Assembly (NCBI GenBank): GCA_038030265.1
Contig: CM075938.1
Span: 22,359,009-22,423,008, forward strand
From: Corythucha ciliata
Lineage: Eukaryota; Arthropoda; Insecta; Hemiptera; Tingidae
Direction: 5' to 3'
DNA length: 64,000 nucleotides
Below, in pieces: positions 24,113-34,509 of this stretch (position 1 is its first letter; each line of letters opens with the position of its first letter). The notes under the pieces were generated by a model. It was not told the origin of the DNA. It did no database searches and was given only the letters and a program-made list of their open reading frames with translations. The translations under genes and the position numbers were made by a program.

Positions 24113-25084
24113 ATGAAGAGGTGTCCCATCTATTCGCACATAAAATTTTTCAAATTTCAAATGATGTCGTCACTTATGAATGAAACCATCAAAATGGAAA
24201 CATCGAAGGATCCCGAACTAGGACCAATTTTGCGACGTCTCCAGTCTCAAAGCTCTGACGAACCATACACACTCGAAAACGGTATCCTGTTTCGCCTCGA
24301 CCGAATAGTCATTCCCGCCAGTCTGCGCAGACCGATCCTAAAAGAACTTCATGCCACTCACCTCGGCATCGTGAAGATGAAACAGCTCGCCAGAAATTAC
24401 GTCTACTGGCCACGAATCGACAATGATATAGAGCGAGAAGTGAAATCCTGCGAAAACCGCGCTCTTATTCAAGCCAACCCTGCCAAAGCTCCAGCCCATC
24501 CTTTGCAAGACCCAGATGGCAATTGGGATCGCCTCCATATCGACTACGCAGGCCCATTTCAAAGTCGTTACTTCCTGATTGTCGTCGACGCAAAATCAAA
24601 GTGGGCAGAAGTCCGTATTTTACGAGACACGCCTTCCACTTCATCGACAATCACACTATTGGAAGACATGTTTTCCGTTCACGGATACCCGTCTATCATC
24701 GTAACAGACAATGCCTCAATATTTACTGTTGAGCATTTCAGAAACTACGGCTCTAAACACGGCATTACTCATAAGCTCATAGCCCTCGGACATCCTGCGA
24801 CAAATGGCCTGGCGGAGCGCTATGTCCAAACGATAAAACAGCGTCTTCGAGCATCCAAAAACGATCCTACTCCGCTCTCGGACAAAATTAAAGCTACCAT
24901 CCTCAGATATCGGGCCACACCTCTGGCTTGTGGAAAATCTCCAGCTGAATTGTATTTACATCGCCGAATAAGGATTCGACTTGACGCAATAAAGCCACAA
25001 CTCACGACTGCTACCCCTCCTTTAGTCTCTGCGCACACTCATCATTCACAGTGGGGGAGAGAGTCCAGGCTCGAGTATACGTAG
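24113..25084 (+). pseudogene. Ty3/gypsy integrase (element B)
   Basis: Follows RNase H directly after the TGA. It contains the HHCC region (HATHLG, then CENR, in which the second Cys of CxxC is replaced by Arg). The DDE core has HIDYAGP, VTDNAS and LAERY, with GHPATNG before the Glu. The end of the frame (ESRLEYT) is out of phase with the C-terminal domain, which starts in another frame at 25051. Loss of one zinc ligand and the frameshift suggest no activity. Element A at the start of the window is the close relative and has that Cys intact. Confidence 0.93.
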
Positions 25085-25506
25085 AAAATCACGACGTCTG
25101 GCAGTTTGGGAATATCAGCCAAAAATTCGGACATCGACATTACGCAGTAACTCTAGATTCTGGCAGGAAACTGAAACGTCATGTGGATCAAATACGGTCA
25201 ACGTTAGTCCCCAAAAAGAAGATCACGTTCCACGTACCAGGTTACTCTCAGTCAGACGTAGTCGGGGTTCCAAAGTCTTCAACTGCACCGACGGCACCAA
25301 AGTTATCAGACACTCCGGCTGAAGAACAGTCTCAACAATATTTCACTCCAGCACAAACCGATGCGCATCCTGGACCACCAACAGAACTGAATTCACAATC
25401 TGAAATCGCTAATTCAGAATGTCCAGAACAAGAACTCCCTGATATCCGTCGCTCAACAAGAAAGAGACAACGACCGAAATATTTAAATGACTATGTCTGT
25501 GAATAG
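25051..25506 (+). pseudogene. Ty3/gypsy integrase C-terminal domain (element B)
   Basis: The frame begins MGERVQARVYVEN and continues with FGHRHYAVTLDSGRKLKRH and RSTLVPKK. It then has a Ser/Thr/Pro-rich tail and a basic end (RRSTRKRQRPKYLNDY). The same layout appears in element A. It ends at TAG, about 26 bp before the polypurine tract. Confidence 0.88.
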
Positions 25507-25531
25507 CTCCTTCCTGCTGGTCACTTCAATT

Positions 25532-25542
25532 AGTGGGGGAGA
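25532..25542 (+). promoter_or_regulatory. Polypurine tract of element B
   Basis: AGTGGGGGAGA lies just upstream of the 3' LTR. It primes second-strand synthesis. The matching tract in A is AGAGGGGGAGA. Confidence 0.75.
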
Positions 25543-25552
25543 TTATTACGTC

Positions 25553-26095
25553 TGTCATGCCTTCTTATCTTTCAGCCATGTGTATTATTGTTCCCCTTTT
25601 GACTTATTATTTCTCAATAATAAGTCTTTGTAATCGTATCGCAAAAAAAATTGTTTGACCCCCCCCCCCTCAAAATGTGTAGTTTTACGTTTCAAAGTGC
25701 GTAGAATCCAAATCTGCAAAAAAAAAAAATGTCCGTCCGCCGTCCGGGCCATATCTTGCCCTAGGATTGCTCGAAAAAACTCGTTCTTTCGCACATATAC
25801 TCCATTTGGGATCTATTTGGTCCTAACATCTGATCAGTTTAATCAAATAACTCCCTGGGGTTTTATGGGTCAAAAGCGGGTCCAAAATGGGGATTTTCAA
25901 AGGATTTGGGATCATAGGGGTGTCGATTTTCATGTAATTTCAAGCCGGATTTGACTACATACATGAATAATAAACCCATAAACAGTCGAAATAATAAGGC
26001 ATTGTTCGATAATTCGCAGCGTTTTTGTTTACTTCTCGTTGAATAAAATATTTACCCAAAATTGTTGGGGATTCTCTTTCTCTGAAGACACAACA
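25553..26095 (+). repeat. 3' LTR of element B, with about 420 bp absent from the 5' copy
   Basis: Probably starts at TGTCATGCCTTC (compare TGTTATGGCTTC in A) and ends GAAGACACAACA, identical to the 5' LTR end. The segment from about 25602 to 26022 is absent from the 5' LTR. It begins with a perfect 10-bp stem hairpin (GACTTATTAT/ATAATAAGTC, 25601-25626). Two similar words, AATAATAAGTCTTTG (25617) and AATAATAAGGCATTG (25990), lie near its borders. Either an insertion in the 3' copy or a deletion in the 5' copy would explain this. Confidence 0.7.
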
Positions 26096-26249
26096 GTAGT
26101 TACCCCCTCGAACCCTGTCCATACATAAAAATATAATATTTTAAATATATTGCATTCATTTTTATGGTGAAAAAGGATGCCAATCGCGTTATTTAACCGA
26201 ATTTCACAATAAAAAAGCGTCAGAGACCAAAATTTCTGATACATGCACC

Positions 26250-26700
26250 TTCCTCATTCCAAAGAGTTGGAGCTCCATTTTTGAATATGGAATCCGCCGA
26301 GAGCCAGATGCTCGGTTACAAGATTCTTGAGTAGAATTGCTTCCTCGGTTGTATCGGCGCCAGTGACAAGGTCAACCATGTAGAAGTCATTCTGGATGAT
26401 TTGCGAGGTGATTGGATGGTGATGGTCTAATGTCAGTTGTTTGAGCGTTCGAGTGGTGAGCCATGAGGCGCAACTAGTACCATAACTGACGGTTTAAAGT
26501 TTGAATAGTTCTATAGGATAGCCTGGGGAATCTCGCCAAATGATTATTTGGAGCGAATGCTGGGTTGTATTGATTAGAATTTGACGAAACATTTTTTCCA
26601 AGTCGCCAAAAACAAGCACAGTATAGGTTCTTGCTCTGACCAGGTGATTGAAAAGTGTGACTTGGATCGTTGGTCCTATGGCGAGTATGTCAGGACGCAA
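26250..26700 (-). pseudogene. BEL/Pao reverse transcriptase fragment, active site altered
   Basis: The minus-strand frame gives LFNHLVRARTYTVLVFGDLE and KMFRQI, where GD(I/L)EK(A/M)F carries the first catalytic Asp of BEL/Pao reverse transcriptases. It continues with the SYGTSCASWLTTRTL block, and then FYMVDLVTGAD. Family members have YVDDLLTGAD at that point, so the first Asp of the DD pair is replaced (YMVD). The piece stops after GGFHIQKWSSNS. It is dead on two counts, the active site and truncation. Confidence 0.85.
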
Positions 26701-26981
26701 CGCAGAACGCAGAAAGCAACGCGAATTTCAGCCAACTCTCGCATCCGTGGTTGCGTTCAGCCAATCGCATTTAAGTTTAGAAGGCAGGGTCTCGGTTTGA
26801 GGTTCTTTCCACTGCTACATTGATTGTTGAAATTTTGGTTGAAATTTTCAAAATCCCAAAATTATCAAAAACAATTGTTTAATCACATTTTTAAACACAG
26901 AGAACTCCGCTTGCATGGCTCCCTGTTTTCTTCTTCAGTTTAGAGTTGTTAATTATTTTATTTAAAAATGTTCATTGTCGT

Positions 26982-27185
26982 CTATATAGAACGTTCTGAA
27001 CCGAACAGACTGATAGAGATGATCGTGCTGTTGAAGCCAGATGCATTCATGAACGTTTTGTACTTTTTTAATTGAAGCTTGTCACAAAGCGAAGCGGTCA
27101 GGTAACTAGACTGGCTACCACTGTCAAGTAGAGCACGGCATGACGTTCGTTTTCCATTTATGCCATGAATTAACACCTTAGCTGT
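26982..27185 (-). pseudogene. BEL/Pao aspartic protease fragment
   Basis: The minus-strand frame VLIHGINGKRTSCRALLDSG ending in SQSSYLT matches the Pao-type retropepsin, with LLDSGSQ as active site. It lies directly downstream of Gag in the right order. The frame ends at SERSI and is followed by unrelated sequence. Confidence 0.85.
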
Positions 27186-27195
27186 GGGCTAACAA

Positions 27196-28508
27196 TCACC
27201 GATTTGGATGAGATAATAACGAAGTTAATGACAATGACTGAGTTTCGTTCGAAATGTTGCACGATTCAGCTGCTTGAGGTGATGTATTGGAGGTTTCCAC
27301 TGCATATTTTTCAGACTGATCTCGATGGAGCAGAGTGTGATGATTTTTGTTGCAAAATCGGCATAAAGATGCCCGACAATCGGAGACTTTGTGATTATTG
27401 CGTAAACAATTTATGCACCAACCATTGCTTTCAACAGTCGAAAACCTGTCGGCAACAGATAAAGACAAGAATTTTTTGCAAACATTTATGTGCTGTGGTT
27501 CGTGACATAAACTACAAGTTCCAGTTTTAGCCCCTTTGTTTCCGGCTACAAGGCATCGAGATGTGTTTTTGGTGTCCTTATCATATTTAAGAGGCTTGGT
27601 TTTAGGGATTGGTGACGAATGTGAATTTATGGCATCGAGGACTCTAAAGCGATTTTCCAAAAAATCGACGAGAAGCATCAAACTTGGGAGCGTTTTAGTC
27701 GGCGTGATTTTCTTCCATTCTCTAAATGTAGAAATCACGAGTTTGCTTGAGATGAGGTGGACTAACATTGCGTCCCATGCATCCGTTGGCTGTCCGAGAG
27801 CCTTCAAAGATCAAATGTGCTTCTGCGCACTGTCGAGAAGGCTGCGAAGTGCAGAGGATGACTCCTTTACCATTTTGGGGAGGTCAAATAGACTAGCTAT
27901 GTGTTTCTGCACGCCTCAAATCGGGTTGTCATATCTTTCCTTCAGGAGGTTCAATGCGATGGAATAGTTTTCCGACGTCAGATCGAACGACTCCACAAGA
28001 CTGTAGGCTTCTCCACGTAATGAAATTTTTAGGTATTTCAATTTAGACGCGTCATGGTAGTGTTGTTGTCATGGACGATGTCTTTAAAAATGTTAAAGAA
28101 AGAGGTCCACTCGTCGAAGGCTCCGGAAAAGACCGGAATTTGGATCGGTGGTAGGCGAAGGTCATTGTCGGGTGTGTCAGAGGTGCGTCTCTATTTCCGG
28201 CATTGACTTTAGTGGTACTTTCAAGTATGTCCTCAGCCGTACCTATGGCTTGAAAATATCTCTCTTCGAACGAGTCTCTCACGCCGAGTTCGGCGCCAAG
28301 TTCTACGAAGGTATCGTCAATGCTTTCAATTAACAAATCGTTCGATTTGATTTCGCCCCATATGTCTTTGGCTTTAGAGAGGCGAGCTTTAAGTACTCCT
28401 ATAATTGTAGCTTGGTTAAATCTACGTCAGCAAGATACTGCTCGAACCTACTTAAACACTCAAGAATTGATAATCTTTTCTTTAAAAGGATTTCGACTTC
28501 TTTATTAA
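27196..28508 (-). pseudogene. BEL/Pao Gag (DUF1759-type) with zinc-binding C terminus
   Basis: The N-terminal helical region (LLKKRLSILECLSRFEQYL, then ARLSKAKDIWGEI) starts near 28508. It is followed by ERYFQAIGTAEDIL, KYLKISLRGEAYSLVESF and LKERYDNP. In the longest open piece (27807-27196) is ALGQPTDAWDAMLVHLISSK. The C-terminal Cys/His region follows with CSLCHEPQHINVC, CINCLRNNHKVSDC and CRFCNKNHHTLLH. Gag binds and packages element RNA. Several stops and frame changes lie between 27808 and 28336. Confidence 0.88.
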
Positions 28509-28568
28509 TCTTTATTAATTTTATTAATGTTATTTTATTAATTTTATTAATCGACTTCTTTATTAATG
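28494..28568. repeat. AT-rich tandem repeat (TTATTAAT units)
   Basis: The word TTATTAAT or TTTATTAA repeats about seven times. The phrase TCGACTTCTTTATTAAT occurs at both ends (28494 and 28551), so the array may have arisen by duplication. It sits at the 5' edge of the BEL/Pao gag. Confidence 0.75.
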
Positions 28569-28569
28569 T

Positions 28570-29900
28570 AGAAAAAGGCGCTTAATGGCTATAATGGTGC
28601 TAACCCAACGAAAAGGTGTTTGATTTCAATAAAAACGAACGAAAGGAAAACGAGTTGAAGGAGATGAAAAAAGGAGTGTATTTACCATCGGCGACGATTT
28701 GAAAGTGAGACGATTGAGATTTCCGATGTTCAGGCCACGAAGTATGCAAAGTAAATTTGGTGGACCAAATTTGGAGGGTCCTGAGGTGGTGGACTTATAT
28801 AATTTTTCAACGGAATTTGTTTTATTACTCAAAGGTGTTTTACATAAACAAATTATCGAAAAACGTTACGAGAAGGGATAAAAAAAAAAAACGAATTCCG
28901 TTTTTCTCGTTTTCCCGCTAGTCAAGGGCGGTGGCGTCACCATCCTCAAAGCCCTCAAAATCTTCGGACCCGCCTACTTAGGTCACAGGGCGTCAATATA
29001 GACGTCAAAGGGAGGTCTCTAATACCTAAGGTGGTTTTCAGGGAAATATTTGTACCATACAACTGATCGAAATGGAGGAGCTACGTTGGAAGAGTGAGAA
29101 GGAAAAGGTGACGTGAGAGCAGACGCTCTCACGTTGTCACGAGGTGACGAGGCTCGTGGTGAGAAGAGTGAACTGGGTCAGACAACTTACTTCCTGGAGT
29201 CTTTTTGGTGTGTTTCTGAGGCAAAATGCCAAGGTTTTTGGTTTTTAGACGGCAAAATACCCATTTTGAAGGACCAAATTGAGGTTTCTCGCGCGGTTTA
29301 AATATTATCAATAAAATTCGATGAACGTATAAATTAACGTTGTACTTAGAGCAGTCGTCCCTTGAAATCCTCAAATAGACAGATTTTATGGGCTCAGACT
29401 TCCATGTTTTGAAGCCAAGTTGACCATTTTTCCATGCAATGTCAGTTTGTGGGGTGAAGTTCACAATTTATGATCGTATTGTGAGTTCCTGATGAATAAT
29501 GGGGCTTCGAAGTCCTTTAATTTCAAACTGCAATTGTAACGCTGACCCTAGAAAATGGTCTAAAGCGACTTGGCTCCGGTAAACGGCTTGGAATCGCCCA
29601 CTGCTCTCAGGTCCGCTGTGTTGATAGGTATAAAACAATTCTTAAATGTGATTTATCAGCTTTATTAATTGAGCTTAGAAGACCCTATCTACGGGCATTT
29701 AGGGGATTACTCCCCTCCTCACCGCACCATCTTAGTCACAACTGTGAATTAGGAACTTGCACGGGTCGGAATTTCTAGGGAGAAATTTTTTTTTTGGCTA
29801 GGTAGAACCTAAAAATGAACTTGTCGCAACAAAGTGCTCTCAAAATCGTGCCAATAATTATTAAATTGGTCATAAAAATTCATTAATTTTCGCACTCGGC
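28570..29900. other. Unassigned stretch, possibly the 5' part of the BEL/Pao element
   Basis: An LTR and primer site for the reversed BEL/Pao element would be expected here, but I could not identify either with confidence. A short perfect hairpin (stem ACGTGAGAGC/GCTCTCACGT, loop 4) lies near 29110-29135. No domain-bearing ORF was seen. Confidence 0.4.
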
Positions 29901-29902
29901 AC

Positions 29903-29975
29903 AACGCCTTGTGATTGGCTGAGTGTCAGTGACGTCACTTAGTTCAACTTTTTTCGAGTGACAGTTATTGGTATG
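29903..29975 (+). repeat. Left inverted repeat of the THAP transposon
   Basis: Contains GAGTGTCAGTGACGTCACTT and then AGTTC, AACTTTTTTCGAGTGACAG. It pairs with the right repeat, with small indels. The outer part, CGCCTTGTGATTGGCTGAG, pairs loosely with CGCCATGTTGATTTC on the right copy. Confidence 0.65.
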
Positions 29976-30230
29976 GAGATTCATAGTTTCATACTCATTT
30001 TCTTTCGTTATACGTATAAAAATAATTTTAAACATTAAAATGGAATTAAATTGTCTGTCTGAACTTACAGAAACTGGGCTCCGCAGAATAGGTATACTTA
30101 TAATCTCTTATCAAATTATCATTTCCTTCTTTTTGCCTTAGTTATCACTTTATACGGTCGCTGTTCCAAGTCCTATCTTATCTTACTATTGCTATTACTT
30201 TTATTCATTTGCTTTGAGGCGTAATAAAAT

Positions 30231-31490
30231 ATGTACAAATACTTCTTCGTGCCTCAATGCAAGAGCACAACTTTAAAAACTCCGGAAAGACTACATAACG
30301 GTGCCTATGAATAACACAGCTCCGCCGAAGTGGTTCAAAGCATGCAGGCGAGAACAACACGGTCCGGTTCTATCAATCTACAAGGTTCTTCTGATGTGAA
30401 GACTACTTTGATGTGAGTAAATTCAATTATTATATAATCATAGAGGTCGGAAGCCTTCAGTGGCTTCATTAGTTAGTTTCTTCTTGTTTTCTGGCTCTTC
30501 CTTTCCGAATGCGAAGGATGAAGTCAGGATAACATTGCTCCGTTTCTTGATTCTTATAAGTCATTGAAACATTTTTCAGCTCGAAAATGACGTTGAGAAC
30601 TTTATGTACCTGAGGACGTTTTCACCTACTTCGAGGACTCGCATACGCGAAGCCGGGAGTTGTACCCTCTCGATTTGAGTACCAACGGTCTCGACTGACG
30701 GGTAAGCATTGTGGAAGCACCAATAGATTTGTTTGGTCACATGATAGTACTACATATTAAGCGTCTCTGCTTTTTCAAAGAGTAAGTAAAACAGTAGAGA
30801 GGAAAAAACTCTTATTCACCGTACAACTAGTCTGAGAACCTCCATAAATCACGCCCTACAAACTATAATGGACTATTAGGCGTTTTCCATTGCAGGAAAA
30901 ATGTAGCACGAACAGCATTTCATTGGAATTTCTGAAAATAATAAATGAAAACAACTGTCAATGCTGTACTTTTCCTTCACTAAAGACCGACGGCATGCCG
31001 AAAACCACTTTTTCAACTTTTCTGAGGTTTTACATCAAGAATGATAAGTCAGCTAGGACTGGATTTTTTTCAAGATCACCATACTTTCTTTCCTGTAGGA
31101 AACATGGAAGTACAAAGCAATGGAACACACCTATTATATATTCTTACTCTTGTAAATTTGGAAGCGTTTTCGAAGAACAGAGCGTACAATATGAGAGTGT
31201 ACAATATTTTCTTTCTCGAGAAAAAGCAATAAAATTGAATAATAAAGCAATTATTTCCTTACTTTTTAGGCAACAAGAAGACAAGAACTTCATCTGTTCT
31301 GGAAAAGTTGAAAAGGAAAGATATCGTAAACGAACTGCTGGAAACTCAAAGATGTGGAGTTATTTTTTATTTCATTCTTCATTACATTTTTGGGAATCTT
31401 TCGCCGCTAATAAAACAAGTATCCTCGTGTTACGCGAGAGCAAGTGAGGCTCATTCAAATGTGTATTCGAATATTTATTATAATTTATAA
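30231..31490 (+). pseudogene. THAP-type zinc finger gene of a DNA transposon, frameshifted
   Basis: Exon 1 (30231-30412) starts MYKYFFVPQCKSTTLKTPER. It then slips one base to ITVP...KWFKACRREQ and later CEDYFD before the donor GTGAGT. Exon 2 (30580-30701) follows TTTTTCAG and reads LENDVENFMYLR, then in another frame KPGVVPSRFEYQ, before GGTAAGC. Possible later exons start after CCATTGCAG (30896) and TTTTTAG (about 31271; KRKDIVNELLE). This is the THAP pattern of arthropod proteins that begin KYCFVPGCKS and carry CEDHFD, NDMENY and LKPGVLP motifs. The first zinc Cys is Phe and the zinc His is Tyr here, so DNA binding is probably lost. A 185-residue frame at 30890-31447 overlaps the 3' part and is unassigned. 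Confidence 0.7.
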
Positions 31491-31584
31491 TATTTTTTAA
31501 TATTTTAATATTTATTCAAATTTTCATTATTTTCTTTCTCGAAAAAAGCAATAAAATTGAATAATAAAGCAATATTCACTGTGT

Positions 31585-31657
31585 TAATATCACTTGTCGA
31601 ATATGATTCGAACTAAGTGACGTCATCACACTCGGATATGAAATCAACATGGCGCAG
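31585..31657 (-). repeat. Right inverted repeat of the THAP transposon
   Basis: The plus strand reads CTTGTCGAATATGATTCGAA, then CTAAGTGACGTCATCACACT, then CGG. It is the inverse of the left repeat. Confidence 0.65.
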
Positions 31658-34500
31658 GGTGTTTTTAGCTGGCCCATAAAATTCCCTACTTTGAAAATTC
31701 ATTTCATTAAATTTTCGTTGATATTGAAAAAAAAAATGCGCCAACCCTTTTCTATTTTTATTACCTTTAAGGAAAAAATGTTTCCAAAAAATGTGCAAGT
31801 GGCTCATTGAAGGGAGTGAGGAGGCTTTACTCAATATTCAATAGCTTCATTCAACAGCTTTATTCAATATTTTTGCCATAGACCCCTACCCTATCACATC
31901 ATCCAGGTCCTCACAAGGACCAGATCCGCCACTGCTCGGCAGTCATACACTGCATCACAAAGTGTTGGGGATGTTTGCGGGCCACTATACTGCCCTCCTA
32001 AGACAAAACGTCCTATCCCACAAAAATCGTATTTTTAGGTTTTTAGCTAGGAAGGATGGTCTCGATGTACTCTATTTTTGTGGACTATGCAGATAGGGCA
32101 AATAGCTTAAGGAGGGCAGTATATGCACTAGCAGACCCCTTTATGACTGCGCTTCGGTGCAGTTTTCTTCCGCCATCCATGGATCTCCTTCCTTTCCACC
32201 GCATTAAACGTGATATCCAGGGAATAGCGATCTTATTTTTTACTATTATCAACCTGAAACACGACTCCCGTGTGGGGTATTATAACACTCAAATCAACCT
32301 GTGACGGAGCCGTATCCCTCCCTTCACCGCTCCATCGATCGTACTCTCTCACACTCGCACAAGGCTCACCGCTAATGAAGCCGTAAGCACTTTTCTCGCT
32401 TCGTCATCAAATGATTCCCCCCCCCCCCCCGGCCACACAAACTTCTTCTTCTACTTCACAACTCAGTTCCTAACATTCATTCCAATCTTTCTTTTCACGT
32501 CCCTGCAGTCACAATGGTTCCCTTCTCCTTGGCTTCGCACCCAAACCACGACGATTGTAACACACGGGCGTGTTAATGTATTTCAAATCGCTCTCCCTGT
32601 AATGACATTTAATGTTCTAGATAAAATATAAAACTTTCTAGCTGGAAATTACCGTGGGACAACACTATTTCTCGGGGTTTAGTGACCCAAATCAAAACTA
32701 CGTACTGGAACAATGGTGTTTCCTACCTGGGCTGTGCACTTTTTGGACCTATTCGGCAAAACTTGATGAAGTACTATACTCTTACAGCCCCCTGAAACGT
32801 TTTCAGCCCCGTTAGTCTTGATAACAAAATCCCAGGAGTATTCCAACCCTTAACAACTTTTAGGGGTACTAAATGAAAGTCCATTGTCGAAAGCTCTACA
32901 TCATGACGGTGAGGTGAGAAGGGGGGTTTTTTGGACAATCGGAAGAGAAGAAAGAATGAAAAAAGGCGAAGCTTTTGTAAACTGGTCGCTTCCAAAAACT
33001 AATACACTACTCATTCCCCTTCTTTCCCCTGTGAAGGAGGACGAGAACAATGACGGGCACTTGTATCAGAGCCGACAATCCATCACACTGCTATCCCTCT
33101 ACCCACTCCGACGGTCGCTTAGGCTCTTTTCCGTATCTCCCTACAATCCTCGTAATCAATTTACTTTAAACCATTCCATCCAGTGTTCCCCTCATAATCT
33201 TCTAGCTCACAACTCTTTGATTCTCAGATTTATATCAATAGCTCCCCCCTCCACTCACGGTGGGGGGGGGGGGGTTCTCAGGCTGCAGAACCATCGGTTT
33301 CCTAACAAAAATTAAAACGTCCCCCCCCCCTTCAACCACCTAGCATTTCTTATACATACCTAATTTAAATTATTTCTTCCTTTCCTTTTCAAGGCGGATT
33401 AATACAGGAACTTGACTTTATAATCCAATAAACTCGGTGGCCGGAGAATATCAAATCCCCCACTAACGAGGCATAATCTGACTTTAAGCCCCCTCTTGAA
33501 CTCGACCATAAATACTGCCTCATTACAAACTATGTATCAAGCAGTTTGAATGGGAAAAAAGGAAACAGTCGTAAAATTGCTTTTGTTAGTGGGTTGTGAT
33601 GGAAGGGGGGGGGATTCTTTGAACGCATTGCTAAAAACTATGAAAAACAAAGTTGTTGACTTAATTTAAACTAAAGCAAGAACGGGTAAAAAGTGTGTAA
33701 ACTATGGAAGAAAAAGGTGGGCACACCAGGTAGTTTGTTTCTGAACTGAAAAGGCTTCTTTTTCTGTCTCTTTCTCTTTTTTTTTCTTCTTCTTCTCCTC
33801 CTCGAAGAAAGGGGCTTATTTACATTTTAACGAGGGAGTGGCAGTGAATGGAAAAAAGAGGGAACACGCACTCGAAGGGAACTTCTGAGGCTAAATCCTG
33901 AAATATGCTTCTTTCCCTCCCGCGTCCCACACCGTTCCTTTGGACTGTCACACGCATCGGTTCCCGAAAGTATGCGTCCAGTTTTTCCCTATAAATTGTC
34001 TTCTCTCGTATATTTAAACGTTGAACGACCCCCTCTCTCACGTCTTCATCATCCTATTTACACAATCACAACGCCGTTACGTTTACTACGTATATAGCTT
34101 GCAGTCACGAAGATCTCTTTTCAAGTGCACATTTTCCAAACTCTTAATGGTCCAAAGAATATTTTTTTTAAATGTGCCAACAGAGACCACAGTGCCCGTG
34201 AATATCACAAGGTCCTTCAATTTGGTAACTTCTAGCTTTCTAGACATTTCAGAAAGCCGCTATTAGTAAAGACTCCAATTTTCGGCTCAAAAACTTGTGA
34301 AATTGAGCCCGAGAAAGAACTAGGAACCCACAGAGTGGCGTGTAATTCCTCGGGGCTCTGATATTTCGATACGAAATGACTAATATCTCCACCGATTTCG
34401 CGGCTATTGAGCTTTTTAGTGCTAATTAACTACGTCGTCATTACTCTATGATCGTGAGAACTCGAAATTTGACCACACATGTCTGATTATTGCCAGAACC
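31658..34500. other. Non-coding stretch with one small inverted repeat and G/C runs
   Basis: No domain-bearing ORF. It holds the small foldback at 31985-32128, poly(C) at about 32408-32420, poly(G) at about 33262-33274 and poly(C) at about 33320-33330. A 143-residue ORF at 32884-33315 ends across a G run and has no recognisable motif. Confidence 0.45.
31985..32128. repeat. Small inverted repeat (TATACTGCCCTCCTAAG arms)
   Basis: The left arm TATACTGCCCTCCTAAG and a later CTATCCC pair with the right arm GATAGGG...CTTAAGGAGGGCAGTATA, about 70 bp apart. It may be a degraded MITE. No target duplication was seen. Confidence 0.5.
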
Positions 34501-34509
34501 CTAGGGAGT

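Larger units (their letters stand above)
20921..26095 (+). mobile_element. Ty3/gypsy retrotransposon B, nearly full length, degenerate
   Basis: In order the element shows a 5' LTR remnant, primer binding site, gag with zinc knuckles, protease, reverse transcriptase, RNase H, integrase, polypurine tract and 3' LTR. This gag-PR-RT-RH-IN order defines Ty3/gypsy. No envelope gene is present after integrase. The motifs (GHPATNGLAER, YFDDI, TDASPYGVAA) and the serine-type primer site fit the Mag-like group, although that is an inference. Several frameshifts and stops kill it. Confidence 0.95.
26240..28510 (-). mobile_element. BEL/Pao retrotransposon, reversed, internally deleted
   Basis: Read on the minus strand the order is Gag (about 28508-27196), aspartic protease (27185-26982), then part of a reverse transcriptase (26700-26250). 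All three have BEL/Pao features. About 280 bp between protease and reverse transcriptase (26701-26981) are unrelated or unrecognisable, and RNase H, integrase and the 3' LTR are missing. The copy abuts the 3' LTR of element B at 26095, so one of the two was cut or joined here. Confidence 0.9.
29903..31657 (+). mobile_element. Decayed DNA transposon with THAP-domain gene between inverted repeats
   Basis: A 1.75-kb unit is bounded by inverted repeats of about 60-70 bp. The best kept part is TGACGTCACTTAGTTC on the left (from 29930) and its reverse complement GAACTAAGTGACGTCA on the right (31610-31625). Between them lies a multi-exon THAP-domain gene. THAP domains occur at the N terminus of transposases in P, Kolobok and some Harbinger-like elements. 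No DDE catalytic region was found, so this copy is deleted or non-autonomous. I could not define a clean target duplication, and the outer limits are approximate. Confidence 0.65.

Noticed and set aside
27204..27967. Two plus-strand open frames of 108 and 143 residues
   Set aside because: They are antisense to the BEL/Pao gag, whose minus-strand Cys/His motifs are clear.
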